Positions 1 through 6,224 of a stretch of DNA of 7,470 bases are shown here, piece after piece (position 1 is the stretch's first letter; every line of letters starts with the position of its first letter). Origin of the DNA: an uncultured Erysipelotrichaceae bacterium (GTDB lineage: Bacteria; Bacillota_I; Bacilli_A; Erysipelotrichales; Coprobacillaceae); contig URQL01000081.1 in NCBI GenBank assembly GCA_900550005.1, positions 1-7,470 on the forward strand, written 5' to 3'. The notes below the pieces were generated by a model. It saw nothing but the letters and a program-made list of their open reading frames with translations, did no database searches and was not told the DNA's origin. The translations under genes were made by a program, and so were the position numbers.

Positions 1-772
1 TAACATCACTGATTGAAAGTAAACTTGTTTCAATTTCATCTTTGTGACTATCACGATCAACATCTTTGACGTTGATTACTGCATAAGTGCCATTAGATAA
101 AGATACTGGCACACTGTACATACCTACTGTTGTAAATTGTTTTGCAATAGCAGCAATTGAAGAATCAAGTGTACTTGATGACGCTTTTGTATAACTTAAT
201 ACTTGATTAGGAACAGATCCGTTTGCTTTTGTTGCTTCATCATCGAATGTGCTTTCACCATTATCGATTGAATTAATAATTGATAAAGCATCCGATTCAG
301 TACTTACAGTAAAATATTGAATATAAGAATAACCATAAGTATCTGCCAATGTTGAAAAATTATCATCAATGTATTTTTGAATTAATAAAGTTTGTTTTGC
401 GTTAGGAATAAGAACTTCTTTTTTGTAAGCATCGACAGAATCATAACCACTTGATTGTGCATAAGATAATAATCCGCTTTCTCCTCCAAGCATATTTGAA
501 TAAGAAGAAATCGTATCATTTACTTTTTGATCAATTGAACTCGTATCTGTGATTTCTGTATCAGCGATCGCTTGTAAGCTTTTATCGATGACTTTATTTG
601 CTCCGTAAGTAGAAAGTAAACTTTCATAGATTTGTTGTTTTGTAATTGAAATTGAATTGTTTGTAGTCGCAATCGTTGTACTACCATCACTTACTTTAGA
701 TGTAATTTTTGTACTGTTTGAACATCCTGTAAGAATAAGTGTTAGAGAGGCTAATAATAGTAATTTTTTCAT
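1..772 (-). CDS. PrsA/SurA-like lipoprotein with degenerate parvulin region (partial, C-terminus missing)
   Basis: Translated from the complement, the gene starts at an ATG at 772-770 and stays open for 257 codons to the window edge, so its C-terminus lies outside. Residues 1-17 form a lipoprotein signal: Lys-Lys, a hydrophobic stretch, then the lipobox LTGC with Cys17 as the lipidated residue, followed by a Ser/Thr-rich linker. This predicts a protein anchored on the outer face of the cytoplasmic membrane. Residues about 40-145 resemble the helical chaperone part of PrsA/SurA-type foldases. Residues about 149-238 align loosely with a parvulin domain: YIQYFTV sits where SHILI is in the neighbour and SVPVSLSNGTYAVINV matches its SEPVKSDYGYHIIKI end, but the NGGSLG motif and usual His residues are absent. 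It probably acts as a non-catalytic chaperone; this is inference. The gene starts 3 nt after the upstream lipoprotein's stop, and its GAGG ribosome site overlaps that gene's end, so the two are co-transcribed. Confidence 0.8.
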   Translation of the reverse strand, partial: MKKLLLLASLTLILTGCSNSTKITSKVSDGSTTIATTNNSISITKQQIYESLLSTYGANKVIDKSLQAIADTEITDTSSIDQKVNDTISSYSNMLGGESGLLSYAQSSGYDSVDAYKKEVLIPNAKQTLLIQKYIDDNFSTLADTYGYSYIQYFTVSTESDALSIINSIDNGESTFDDEATKANGSVPNQVLSYTKASSSTLDSSIAAIAKQFTTVGMYSVPVSLSNGTYAVINVKDVDRDSHKDEIETSLLSISDV

Positions 773-775
773 CTT

Positions 776-1729
776 TTATCCCTCACTTCTTTCTGCTTTA
801 CGTTTTTCTAAAGCATTATTAACATAATCTGTAACTAAGTTTTTAACTGTATCGTCTTCATATTGAACATCATATGAACTAAATACAATATATTCTAAAT
901 AACTATCATAGAATGTATCAGATGACCAATCTTTTAACGTAGAATCTTCAGCTGATAATTCTTCTTTGATTTCATCTTTGTTTGTTGAATCGATTTTAAT
1001 GATATGGTATCCATAATCTGATTTTACAGGTTCACTTACTTCTCCTTCTTTCATAGATAACATTGCATTTTTAAATTCATCTACAAAAGATGTATTTTTA
1101 TCACATAAACCTAATGATCCTCCATTTGAAGCAGTCGTATCATCTGAATAGTCTTTAGCTGTATCTTCAAATGATTTTCCTTCTTTTAAAAGCTTTTGTA
1201 CTTCTTCAAGTTTTGCTTTTTCTTCATCAGTTGGATTATTTGGATCACTCATTTTAATAAGGATATGACTTACTTTACGAGGTGAACAAGTTGTATAATA
1301 ATCTTCAAAAATATCTTCAAAATGTTCATCAATGTATTTGTTCATAAAAGCTGTATATTGTAAATAATCGATATAAGCTTTTTTATATTCACTTAAATTA
1401 TTGTAACCCATTTGAACAAGTTGTGATTTTAAAGCATCTTCTTTACCTGAATAGTTCGTTTTAATGGTGTTAATTGTGACTTTAGCTTCTGTTTCCATAT
1501 CTTTTGTTACAGGGCATTCTTTTTCAAAAATATTTTGTAAAATAATTTGATATAGAGCTTGAGCACCATTTGAAGATTGGATGATTTCATCATAAAGATC
1601 ATCAGCAAAAACATAACTGTCATTGACAGATGAAATAGCTGATTTTCCATCAACGGTTTTACTAGATGAAGAACAACCACTAACCAACATCATGGATGCG
1701 ATTAATAAGGCAATTTTATTCTTTTTCAT
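776..1729 (-). CDS. PrsA-like parvulin peptidyl-prolyl isomerase lipoprotein
   Basis: This is a complete 317-aa lipoprotein. Residues 1-19 are a lipoprotein signal peptide ending in the lipobox LVSGC, so Cys19 would carry the lipid, followed by a Ser-rich linker. Residues about 30-145 are the charged N-terminal chaperone region. Residues about 151-247 are a parvulin (PpiC, rotamase) domain with the usual landmarks: SHILIK at 154-159, an SFEDTAKDYSDD segment near 186-197, NGGSLG at 202-207, and GYHIIKI at 240-246. Family members catalyse cis-trans isomerisation of prolyl bonds and help secreted proteins fold in the space between membrane and cell wall. Length and layout resemble Bacillus PrsA, although the true orthologue cannot be assigned, so no symbol is given. 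A canonical AGGAGG (1735-1740) lies 5 nt before the ATG, and a strong promoter lies just upstream. It is the first gene of an operon with the paralogous lipoprotein that follows. Confidence 0.9.
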   Translation of the reverse strand: MKKNKIALLIASMMLVSGCSSSSKTVDGKSAISSVNDSYVFADDLYDEIIQSSNGAQALYQIILQNIFEKECPVTKDMETEAKVTINTIKTNYSGKEDALKSQLVQMGYNNLSEYKKAYIDYLQYTAFMNKYIDEHFEDIFEDYYTTCSPRKVSHILIKMSDPNNPTDEEKAKLEEVQKLLKEGKSFEDTAKDYSDDTTASNGGSLGLCDKNTSFVDEFKNAMLSMKEGEVSEPVKSDYGYHIIKIDSTNKDEIKEELSAEDSTLKDWSSDTFYDSYLEYIVFSSYDVQYEDDTVKNLVTDYVNNALEKRKAERSEG

Positions 1730-1758
1730 AATTTCCTCCTTAAATTTTTAACGTTTTA

Positions 1759-1787
1759 ATTATAATCTTTTTATTTTCTTTTTTCAA
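1759..1787 (-). promoter_or_regulatory. Sigma-A-type promoter for the lipoprotein operon
   Basis: On the minus strand there is a TTGAAA -35 box (1782-1787), a 17-nt spacer, and a perfect TATAAT -10 box (1759-1764). It lies about 30 nt before the start codon of the first lipoprotein gene. Spacing and sequence are near consensus for the housekeeping sigma factor, so strong constitutive expression is expected. The start site would fall near 1752, giving a leader of about 20 nt that contains the AGGAGG site. Confidence 0.8.
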
Positions 1788-1802
1788 TAAGGTAGGCGAA
1801 AA

Positions 1803-1834
1803 CACATGAGTATTCTTTATTTTCCCATAATATA
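1803..1834 (+). promoter_or_regulatory. Possible sporulation-type promoter for the tiny-peptide genes
   Basis: The only promoter-like element before the two small genes is CATAATATA (1826-1834). It fits the -10 pattern CATANNNTA known for Bacillus SigK and partly that of SigE. CACA at 1803-1806 could serve as the short SigK -35 element, but the spacing is 1 nt longer than the usual 16-17. No good TTGACA-like box is placed to make a housekeeping promoter with CATAAT or TATAAA here. The match is short and the region is AT-rich, so this is only a suggestion. Confidence 0.3.
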
Positions 1835-1856
1835 AAGTAGAGTGTGAGGTGAGAAT

Positions 1857-1946
1857 ATGGAAGAATGTCGTCGTAAAAATCCATTTATCTTTTGGATCGT
1901 TCTATTTATTTTGTTGATTATCATTGGTAATGCTTGTAATACGTAA
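1857..1946 (+). CDS. Tiny single-helix membrane peptide, YjcZ-like (29 aa)
   Basis: This 30-codon reading frame encodes a peptide with a charged N-terminus (MEECRRKNPF) and one hydrophobic helix at residues about 10-24, containing IVLFILLIIIG, then a short NACNT tail. The VLFILLIIIG core and placement match the tiny transmembrane family known as YjcZ (Pfam 'Tiny_TM_bacill'), common in spore-forming Bacilli and of unknown function. Expression is supported by a GAGGTGA ribosome site (1846-1852), a 7-base match to the 16S rRNA tail, 4 nt before the ATG. The next gene encodes a similar peptide, and the pair ends in a terminator. The two Cys residues (4 and 27) lie outside the helix on opposite sides. 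A type I toxin-like or holin-like peptide is an alternative, but the family core favours YjcZ. The peptide likely inserts in a membrane, perhaps during sporulation; that is inference. Confidence 0.7.
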   Translation: MEECRRKNPFIFWIVLFILLIIIGNACNT

Positions 1947-1960
1947 AGGAGGGGAAAATA

Positions 1961-2038
1961 ATGTTGGCACATGAAAATTCATTTTGTTTGGTTTTAGTTT
2001 TATTTATTTTACTTGTTATTATTTGTGGGATATTTTAA
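1961..2038 (+). CDS. Tiny single-helix membrane peptide, YjcZ-like (25 aa)
   Basis: This 26-codon frame encodes a short polar start (MLAHENS) followed by a hydrophobic helix to the end of the protein, with the core VLVLFILLVIICG. Phe8 just before the helix and the VLFILL core are the signature seen in Bacillus YjcZ-type peptides, where the usual form is close to FALIVVLFILLIIVG. A strong AAAGGAGG site (1945-1952), overlapping the stop codon of the preceding tiny gene, lies 8 nt before the ATG. The two genes are therefore probably translated from one short transcript. The stop codon merges with the ascending arm of the terminator hairpin. Function is unknown in the family. The two peptides share VLFILL but differ at both ends, so they look like diverged duplicates rather than a recent copy. 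Confidence 0.75.
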   Translation: MLAHENSFCLVLVLFILLVIICGIF

Positions 2039-2065
2039 AAAGATGAGTTTAGGCTCATCTTTTTT
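2037..2065. terminator. Bidirectional intrinsic terminator between convergent genes
   Basis: A perfect 11-bp stem (2037-2047 with 2054-2064) closes a 6-nt TTTAGG loop. The core is AGATGAG/CTCATCT, flanked by A on one side and T on the other, so each strand reads as a stem followed by U residues. It directly follows the second tiny gene on the plus strand. On the minus strand it overlaps the stop codon of the AI-2E transporter gene (2064-2066), so it can end both transcripts. Confidence 0.85.
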
Positions 2066-3130
2066 AGTGGAATTCTTGATAAGTTTGAATGGTTATTTTC
2101 AAAATAACTAAAATAGGCATCGCTATAATGATTCCAATTGGACCAAATAAGGTAGATCCACTTAAAATACCAAAGAGGACCCAAATGGATTTGATTTCTA
2201 TTTTTTTAGAATAAATTTTAGGTGTGATATAGTAAGAATCTAAATTAGATAAGATAAAAATAAGTAAAAGAAGTAATAAAATTTTAGTTGTCCCAAGTCC
2301 TAAAGTTGTAATAAAACCAAAAACATTTGTCATGATTGGACCGATATAAGGGAAAATTCCACTTACTCCTGAAAGTAATCCAAGGGTAAACCAGTTGGGA
2401 TGACCAAGGATCAAATACATCCCACCATATAAAATGGCTTGAATACAAGAAAGAATCAAAAAAGCTTTAAAGTATTCAATTAAATTTTCATCTATACGTT
2501 TTAAATAAAGAGGAAAATGAGGAGAAACAAATGTGGATATTTTTTTAATGACTTGTCGTAAATGAGGATAATCTGCCAAAAAATAAATACATAATACTAA
2601 ATAAATGATCGCATTTCCTAGAATTGTAAGAGCTTGAGAGAAAACACTTAAAGAGGTATTAACGAGTGAACTTGGATCAATCCATTGCCATTTTTCAATG
2701 TATTGAATCATCTCTGTAGAATAGGTAGAGATATCAATATTAAAAGACTTTAAAAGAATATCTTCCAATTCTTGAATTCCAATAACGAAAGTGGTTGTGA
2801 GTTCTGTAAGATTTTTGTAAAGGACAGAAGTAAAGTCCAAATCAATGCAATTAAGAAAACCAAAATTAAAATCACAACAAATAAAATAGCGATATTACGA
2901 GGAAATCCTTTTCTTTCTAAAAAAGAAACAACAGGACTTAAAACGTACGCTAAAACAAAACCGATAAAGAAAGGTTGAACGATTTTTATGATTAAGCGAA
3001 ACCATCCCATCCATACGCTTTGAGTAGCATAAAAAATATAGATAATGATTGCTATTCCTAGTATATTTAAAATCGAAAACATAAACGCTCGACTACTGAT
3101 TTGTTTTAAAAATTTTCTGATATATTCCAT
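2064..3130 (-). pseudogene. AI-2E family transporter (PerM/YdbI type), interrupted by a frameshift
   Basis: The gene begins at an ATG at 3130-3128 with an AAGGAG site (3140-3145). The first frame gives about 106 matching residues with three hydrophobic segments (about 16-35, 44-70, 78-103) including the family-typical PFFIGFVLAYVLSPVVSFLE. It then runs into a short unrelated tail ending at 2750. The rest of the family, with GIFPYIGPI and LFGPIGIIIAMP and several more membrane helices, continues in the neighbouring frame to the stop at 2064. Adding one A to the coding-strand run of five (plus-strand T at 2812-2816) joins both parts into a 355-aa protein, a normal length for the family. Members are multi-spanning membrane proteins linked to autoinducer-2 export, Na+/H+ antiport or other solutes; the substrate here is unknown. 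It may be a real null allele, a homopolymer sequencing error or, less likely, recoding. A TTG at 2840 could start the second part, but I see no convincing independent gene there. Confidence 0.85.
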
Positions 3131-3212
3131 GAAAAATCACTCCTTATGCTTAGTTTAACATATTTTTTTTCTAGCAAGACGAGTTTTTCTAAAATAAAAA
3201 AAATAATTAAAA

Positions 3213-3226
3213 AATATGTGCATATT
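3213..3226. promoter_or_regulatory. Small inverted repeat upstream of the suf promoter (possible operator)
   Basis: AATATG (3213-3218) and CATATT (3221-3226) are perfect inverted arms around a 2-nt TG centre, ending 2 nt before the predicted suf -35 box. The position would suit a dimeric regulator. It does not resemble the Fur, PerR or IscR boxes I know, and short AT-rich palindromes arise easily by chance. The 3131-3278 gap holds only this, the suf promoter and the start regions of the two divergent genes. Confidence 0.25.
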
Positions 3227-3228
3227 CA

Positions 3229-3257
3229 TTGTGTTTAAATGAAATTTTTAATAAAAT
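3229..3257 (+). promoter_or_regulatory. Probable sigma-A-type promoter of the suf operon
   Basis: TTGTGT (3229-3234), a 17-nt spacer and TAAAAT (3252-3257) form a reasonable housekeeping promoter. The -10 box has one mismatch; the -35 box keeps only its TTG and last-half similarity is poor. Transcription would start near 3264, giving a very short leader of about 15 nt that begins at the AAAGGGG ribosome site (3265-3271) of sufC. There is no room for a riboswitch in such a leader, so any control would be at initiation. Confidence 0.45.
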
Positions 3258-3278
3258 ATATTAGAAAGGGGCGATACA

Positions 3279-4100
3279 ATGTCGACTTTAAAAATTAATA
3301 ATTTACATGTTAGTATTGATGATAAAGAAATATTAAAAGGAATCGATTTAGAAATCAATACAGGGGAAATTCATGCAATCATGGGACCAAATGGAAATGG
3401 TAAGTCTACTTTGCTTTCAGCAATTATGGGACATCCAAAATATACAGTAACAAAAGGTTCAATTACTCTAGATGGACAAGACGTTTTAGCTATGTCTGTT
3501 GATGAAAGAGCAAGAGCTGGATTATTTTTAGGAATGCAATATCCTCAAGAAATTCCAGGGGTAACAAATTCGGATTTCTTAAAAGCGGCAATTAATGCTA
3601 GACAAGAAAAACCAATTTCATTATTTAAATTTATTCGTTCATTAGAAAAAAATATTGAAGAGTTAGAAATGGATCCAAATTTAGCTCATCGTTATTTAAA
3701 TGAAGGTTTTTCTGGGGGAGAAAAAAAACGTAATGAAATTTTACAAATGAAACTTTTAAAACCTAAATTTGCTTTATTAGATGAAATTGATTCAGGGCTA
3801 GATGTTGATGCCTTACGCGTTGTTTCTGAAGCAATTAATTCAATGCGTTCAGATGATTTTGCTTGTGTGATGGTTTCACATTATGAACGTTTATTTGAAC
3901 TTGTTAAACCAAGTCATGTTCATGTTTTAGTTTCTGGTAAAATCGTCTTAAATGGTGGCTATGAATTAGTTGAAAAGATCGATCAAGAAGGTTATGACTG
4001 GGTTAAAGAATTAGGTGTTGATCTTCAAGAAGAACAAATCGTAAGAAGACCAATCATTCTTGAAAACTGTGGTCATAAAGTAGAAAGTAAAGGGAAATAG
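3279..4100 (+). CDS. sufC: Fe-S cluster assembly ATPase SufC
   Basis: This 273-aa cytoplasmic ABC ATPase powers the SufBCD scaffold that builds iron-sulfur clusters. In order: Walker A GPNGNGKST (36-44), Q-loop Gln87 in MQYPQEIPG, the SufC-type signature FSGGEKKRNE (144-153), Walker B FALLDEIDSGLD (164-175), and the switch histidine His201. The signature and the GLFLGMQYPQ segment are specific to SufC rather than to transport ATPases, and no membrane partner is encoded nearby. The ATG has AAAGGGG 7 nt upstream. Typical SufC proteins have about 250-260 residues; this one carries a slightly longer polar tail with one Cys (264). It is the first gene of sufC-sufD-sufS-sufU-sufB, an order typical of Bacillota, and is followed by sufD after 1 nt. 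Confidence 0.97.
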   Translation: MSTLKINNLHVSIDDKEILKGIDLEINTGEIHAIMGPNGNGKSTLLSAIMGHPKYTVTKGSITLDGQDVLAMSVDERARAGLFLGMQYPQEIPGVTNSDFLKAAINARQEKPISLFKFIRSLEKNIEELEMDPNLAHRYLNEGFSGGEKKRNEILQMKLLKPKFALLDEIDSGLDVDALRVVSEAINSMRSDDFACVMVSHYERLFELVKPSHVHVLVSGKIVLNGGYELVEKIDQEGYDWVKELGVDLQEEQIVRRPIILENCGHKVESKGK

Positions 4101-4101
4101 T

Positions 4102-4998
4102 ATGGATACAGGAATTCAAAATGAATATGTGATTCACATTTTAAATAATCAAATTCAATGGGATTCAAATATTGAAGGAATTATTGTAAAGGATACATCA
4201 ATCACATTTCTTGAAAATTCACCTAAGCAAATTCGTGTAGAAATTGAAATTGGTAATGAAACGCATGTTGAATATCAATTTTCAAAAAGAAGTCATTTAG
4301 AATTGATTGAAACAAGAACAAGCTTACAAAATGGAAGCTTAAATAGGAAAATAGTAGTAGAGCAAGATGCAAATGTCGCAATGCTTGTATTAGATGAAAC
4401 CAAACATGATGTAAAATGTCATGATGAAGTTGAAACTTATGAAAATGCAAATTTAGAAAGTGCTTATGCAGAACTTTCTTTAAGCCAAGTTGATGGCAAA
4501 TTTGATTATTATTTAAAAGGAGAAGGTGCTAATGTTAATGTTAAAGTGGGGGCTTTAGCAGCAAATGATTATAAGAAACATTATGAAATTTCTTTATTCC
4601 ACCAAGCACCTTTAACCTATGGACAAATGGATAATTATGGTGTAACAAAAGATCATAGCGAACTTGTTTTTGATGGTGTAGGCAAGATTGATAAAGGAAT
4701 GAGTCAATCTTCAAGTCACCAAACAAGTAAAATCATTGTTTTTGATCCAACTTGTAAAGCCAAAGCAAATCCTTATCTTTATATAGATGAATATGATGTT
4801 AAAGCTTCACATGCTGCGGGGGTAGGAAAAATGGATGAAGATCATTTGTTCTATCTTGAATCACGTGGACTTAGTAAAAATGCAGCAATGAAATTAATTA
4901 CATATGGTTATTTGATGCCAGTAGTTAATGTTATTTCTAATCCAACATTAAAAGAAGCATTTGAAGCATTACTTGAAAAAAGAATGGGTGATGAATAG
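4102..4998 (+). CDS. sufD: Fe-S cluster assembly scaffold subunit SufD (short form)
   Basis: This 298-aa SufBD-family protein pairs with SufB and SufC in the cluster-building complex. The C-terminal core is clear: DPTCKAKANPYLYIDEYDV (215-233), then ASHAAGVGKMDEDHLFYLESRGLS (235-258). This contains the family's conserved His237, which corresponds to the functionally important His360 of E. coli SufD. The preceding 70-210 region has the repeating hydrophobic/polar pattern of the family's beta-helix. Usual SufD proteins have about 420-440 residues, so about 120 residues, mainly the N-terminal helical domain, are missing. The sequence begins cleanly with AAAGGGA (4089-4095) before the ATG, inside the end of sufC, so the shortness is not a misplaced start. 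Its stop shares one base with the GTG of sufS. It could also be called a generic SufBD protein, but operon position supports SufD. Confidence 0.9.
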   Translation: MDTGIQNEYVIHILNNQIQWDSNIEGIIVKDTSITFLENSPKQIRVEIEIGNETHVEYQFSKRSHLELIETRTSLQNGSLNRKIVVEQDANVAMLVLDETKHDVKCHDEVETYENANLESAYAELSLSQVDGKFDYYLKGEGANVNVKVGALAANDYKKHYEISLFHQAPLTYGQMDNYGVTKDHSELVFDGVGKIDKGMSQSSSHQTSKIIVFDPTCKAKANPYLYIDEYDVKASHAAGVGKMDEDHLFYLESRGLSKNAAMKLITYGYLMPVVNVISNPTLKEAFEALLEKRMGDE

Positions 4999-6224
4999 TG
5001 GATATAGCAAAGATTAGAAATGATTTTCCTATCTTAAAAACAAAAAAGATGCAAGGGAAACCAATGGTTTATTTAGATAGTGGAGCAACAGCATTAAAAC
5101 CACAATGTGTTATTGATGCTGTTTGTGATTATCTTACAAATTACTCAGGAAACTGTCATCGTGGAGATTACGATTTAAGTTATGAAGTTGACCAAGCTTT
5201 TGAAGGAGCTAGAAAGAAAATTGCTAAATTTATCAATGCACGTAGTGAAAATGAAATTGTATTTACTTCAGGAAGTACGGATGCACTTAATCTAGCTGTT
5301 TTTGGTTATGTCTATTCTCATATTCAAAAAGACGATGAAATTTTATTAACTGTGGCTGAGCATGCTTCAAATATTTTACCTTGGTTTGAAATTGAAAAAT
5401 ATACCGGAGCTAAGGTAAAATATATCGATTTAGATCAAGAAGGACGTTTAATATTGGAAAATGTTAAAAAGGCAGTAACTGAAAAAACAAAATTTATTTC
5501 TGTAGCTCAAATCACAAATGTTCTTGGTTATGAAGCACCAATTAAAGAAATTACGAAGTATGCACATAGTAAAGGAATAAAAGTAATTGTCGATGGGGCG
5601 CAAAGTGTACCGCATCTAAAAACAGATGTTCAAGATTTAGATGTTGATTTCTTGGCATTTTCTGGTCATAAAATGTGTGGTCCAACAGGAATTGGCGTTT
5701 TGTATGGTAAATTTGATTTACTTCAAGATACTTCACCAACACGTTTTGGTGGAGGATCAAATGCAAGATTTAATTCTTGCGGATTAGTTACGCTCAAAGA
5801 TGCGCCAACCAAATTTGAAGCAGGGACACCTAATATTGAAGGAGCTATTGGACTAGGAGTGGCTTGTGATTATTTAAGTTCAATTGGGATGGATAAGATC
5901 CATCAATATGAAATTGAATTGCGTAAGTATGCAATTAGTCAACTTAAACAACTTGATAATGTTGAAATATACAATGAAAATGCCACAGGACCAATTGCCT
6001 TTAATATTAAGGGAGTATTTTCACAAGATGCTGCATCTTTATTTAATAGTAAAGGTATTGCTGTTCGTGCAGGGCAACATTGTGCTAAGATTTTAGATGA
6101 GTATTTACATGTTAGTCAAACTTTACGTGTATCTTTGTATTTCTACAATACAAAAGAAGAAATTGATCAATTAGTTGAAGCTTGTAAGAAAGGAGATGAC
6201 TTCTTAGATGCTTTCTTTGGATGA
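4998..6224 (+). CDS. sufS: Cysteine desulfurase SufS
   Basis: This 408-aa PLP enzyme converts cysteine to alanine and keeps the sulfur as a persulfide for SufU. Key residues are visible: His122 in AEHASN, which stacks on the cofactor; Asp199 and Gln202 in VDGAQSV; the PLP-binding Lys225 in FSGHKMCGPTG; Arg357 in VRAGQHC; and the catalytic Cys362. The short loop around Cys362 and the YFYNTKEEID end mark a group II (SufS/CsdA) desulfurase. It starts with GTG, overlapping the sufD stop (TAGTG); GGTGA (4987-4991) provides the ribosome site, and the protein then aligns with family N-termini at IRNDFPIL. An ATG at Met19 would cut into the domain. Unlike B. subtilis SufS, Gln343 stands where the zinc-swapping His342 is expected. 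The end overlaps sufU by 17 nt. Confidence 0.97.
   Translation: MDIAKIRNDFPILKTKKMQGKPMVYLDSGATALKPQCVIDAVCDYLTNYSGNCHRGDYDLSYEVDQAFEGARKKIAKFINARSENEIVFTSGSTDALNLAVFGYVYSHIQKDDEILLTVAEHASNILPWFEIEKYTGAKVKYIDLDQEGRLILENVKKAVTEKTKFISVAQITNVLGYEAPIKEITKYAHSKGIKVIVDGAQSVPHLKTDVQDLDVDFLAFSGHKMCGPTGIGVLYGKFDLLQDTSPTRFGGGSNARFNSCGLVTLKDAPTKFEAGTPNIEGAIGLGVACDYLSSIGMDKIHQYEIELRKYAISQLKQLDNVEIYNENATGPIAFNIKGVFSQDAASLFNSKGIAVRAGQHCAKILDEYLHVSQTLRVSLYFYNTKEEIDQLVEACKKGDDFLDAFFG

Noticed and set aside
2064..2840. Independent 258-aa gene starting at TTG 2840
   Set aside because: It lacks the first helices of the family, which are present just upstream in the other frame, and has no convincing ribosome site; one frameshifted gene explains it better.
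2772..2978. 68-aa plus-strand frame opposite the AI-2E gene
   Set aside because: It is antisense to clear transporter coding sequence, has no good ribosome site and a Lys-rich, non-family sequence; it is a shadow frame.
3152..3180. Minus-strand promoter for the AI-2E gene (TCTTGC, 16 nt, TAAACT)
   Set aside because: Both boxes match consensus poorly; the real promoter is probably in this gap but cannot be placed.
3131..3278. Riboswitch or other structured leader before suf
   Set aside because: The predicted leader is only about 15 nt and no conserved structured motif is visible.
4223..4726. Minus-strand frames within sufD (75 and 61 aa)
   Set aside because: His/Phe/Leu-rich composition is typical of reversed AT-rich coding sequence; sufD is well supported on the other strand.
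5551..6096. Small frames inside sufS on both strands
   Set aside because: They overlap conserved sufS codons entirely and show no start signals or family features.
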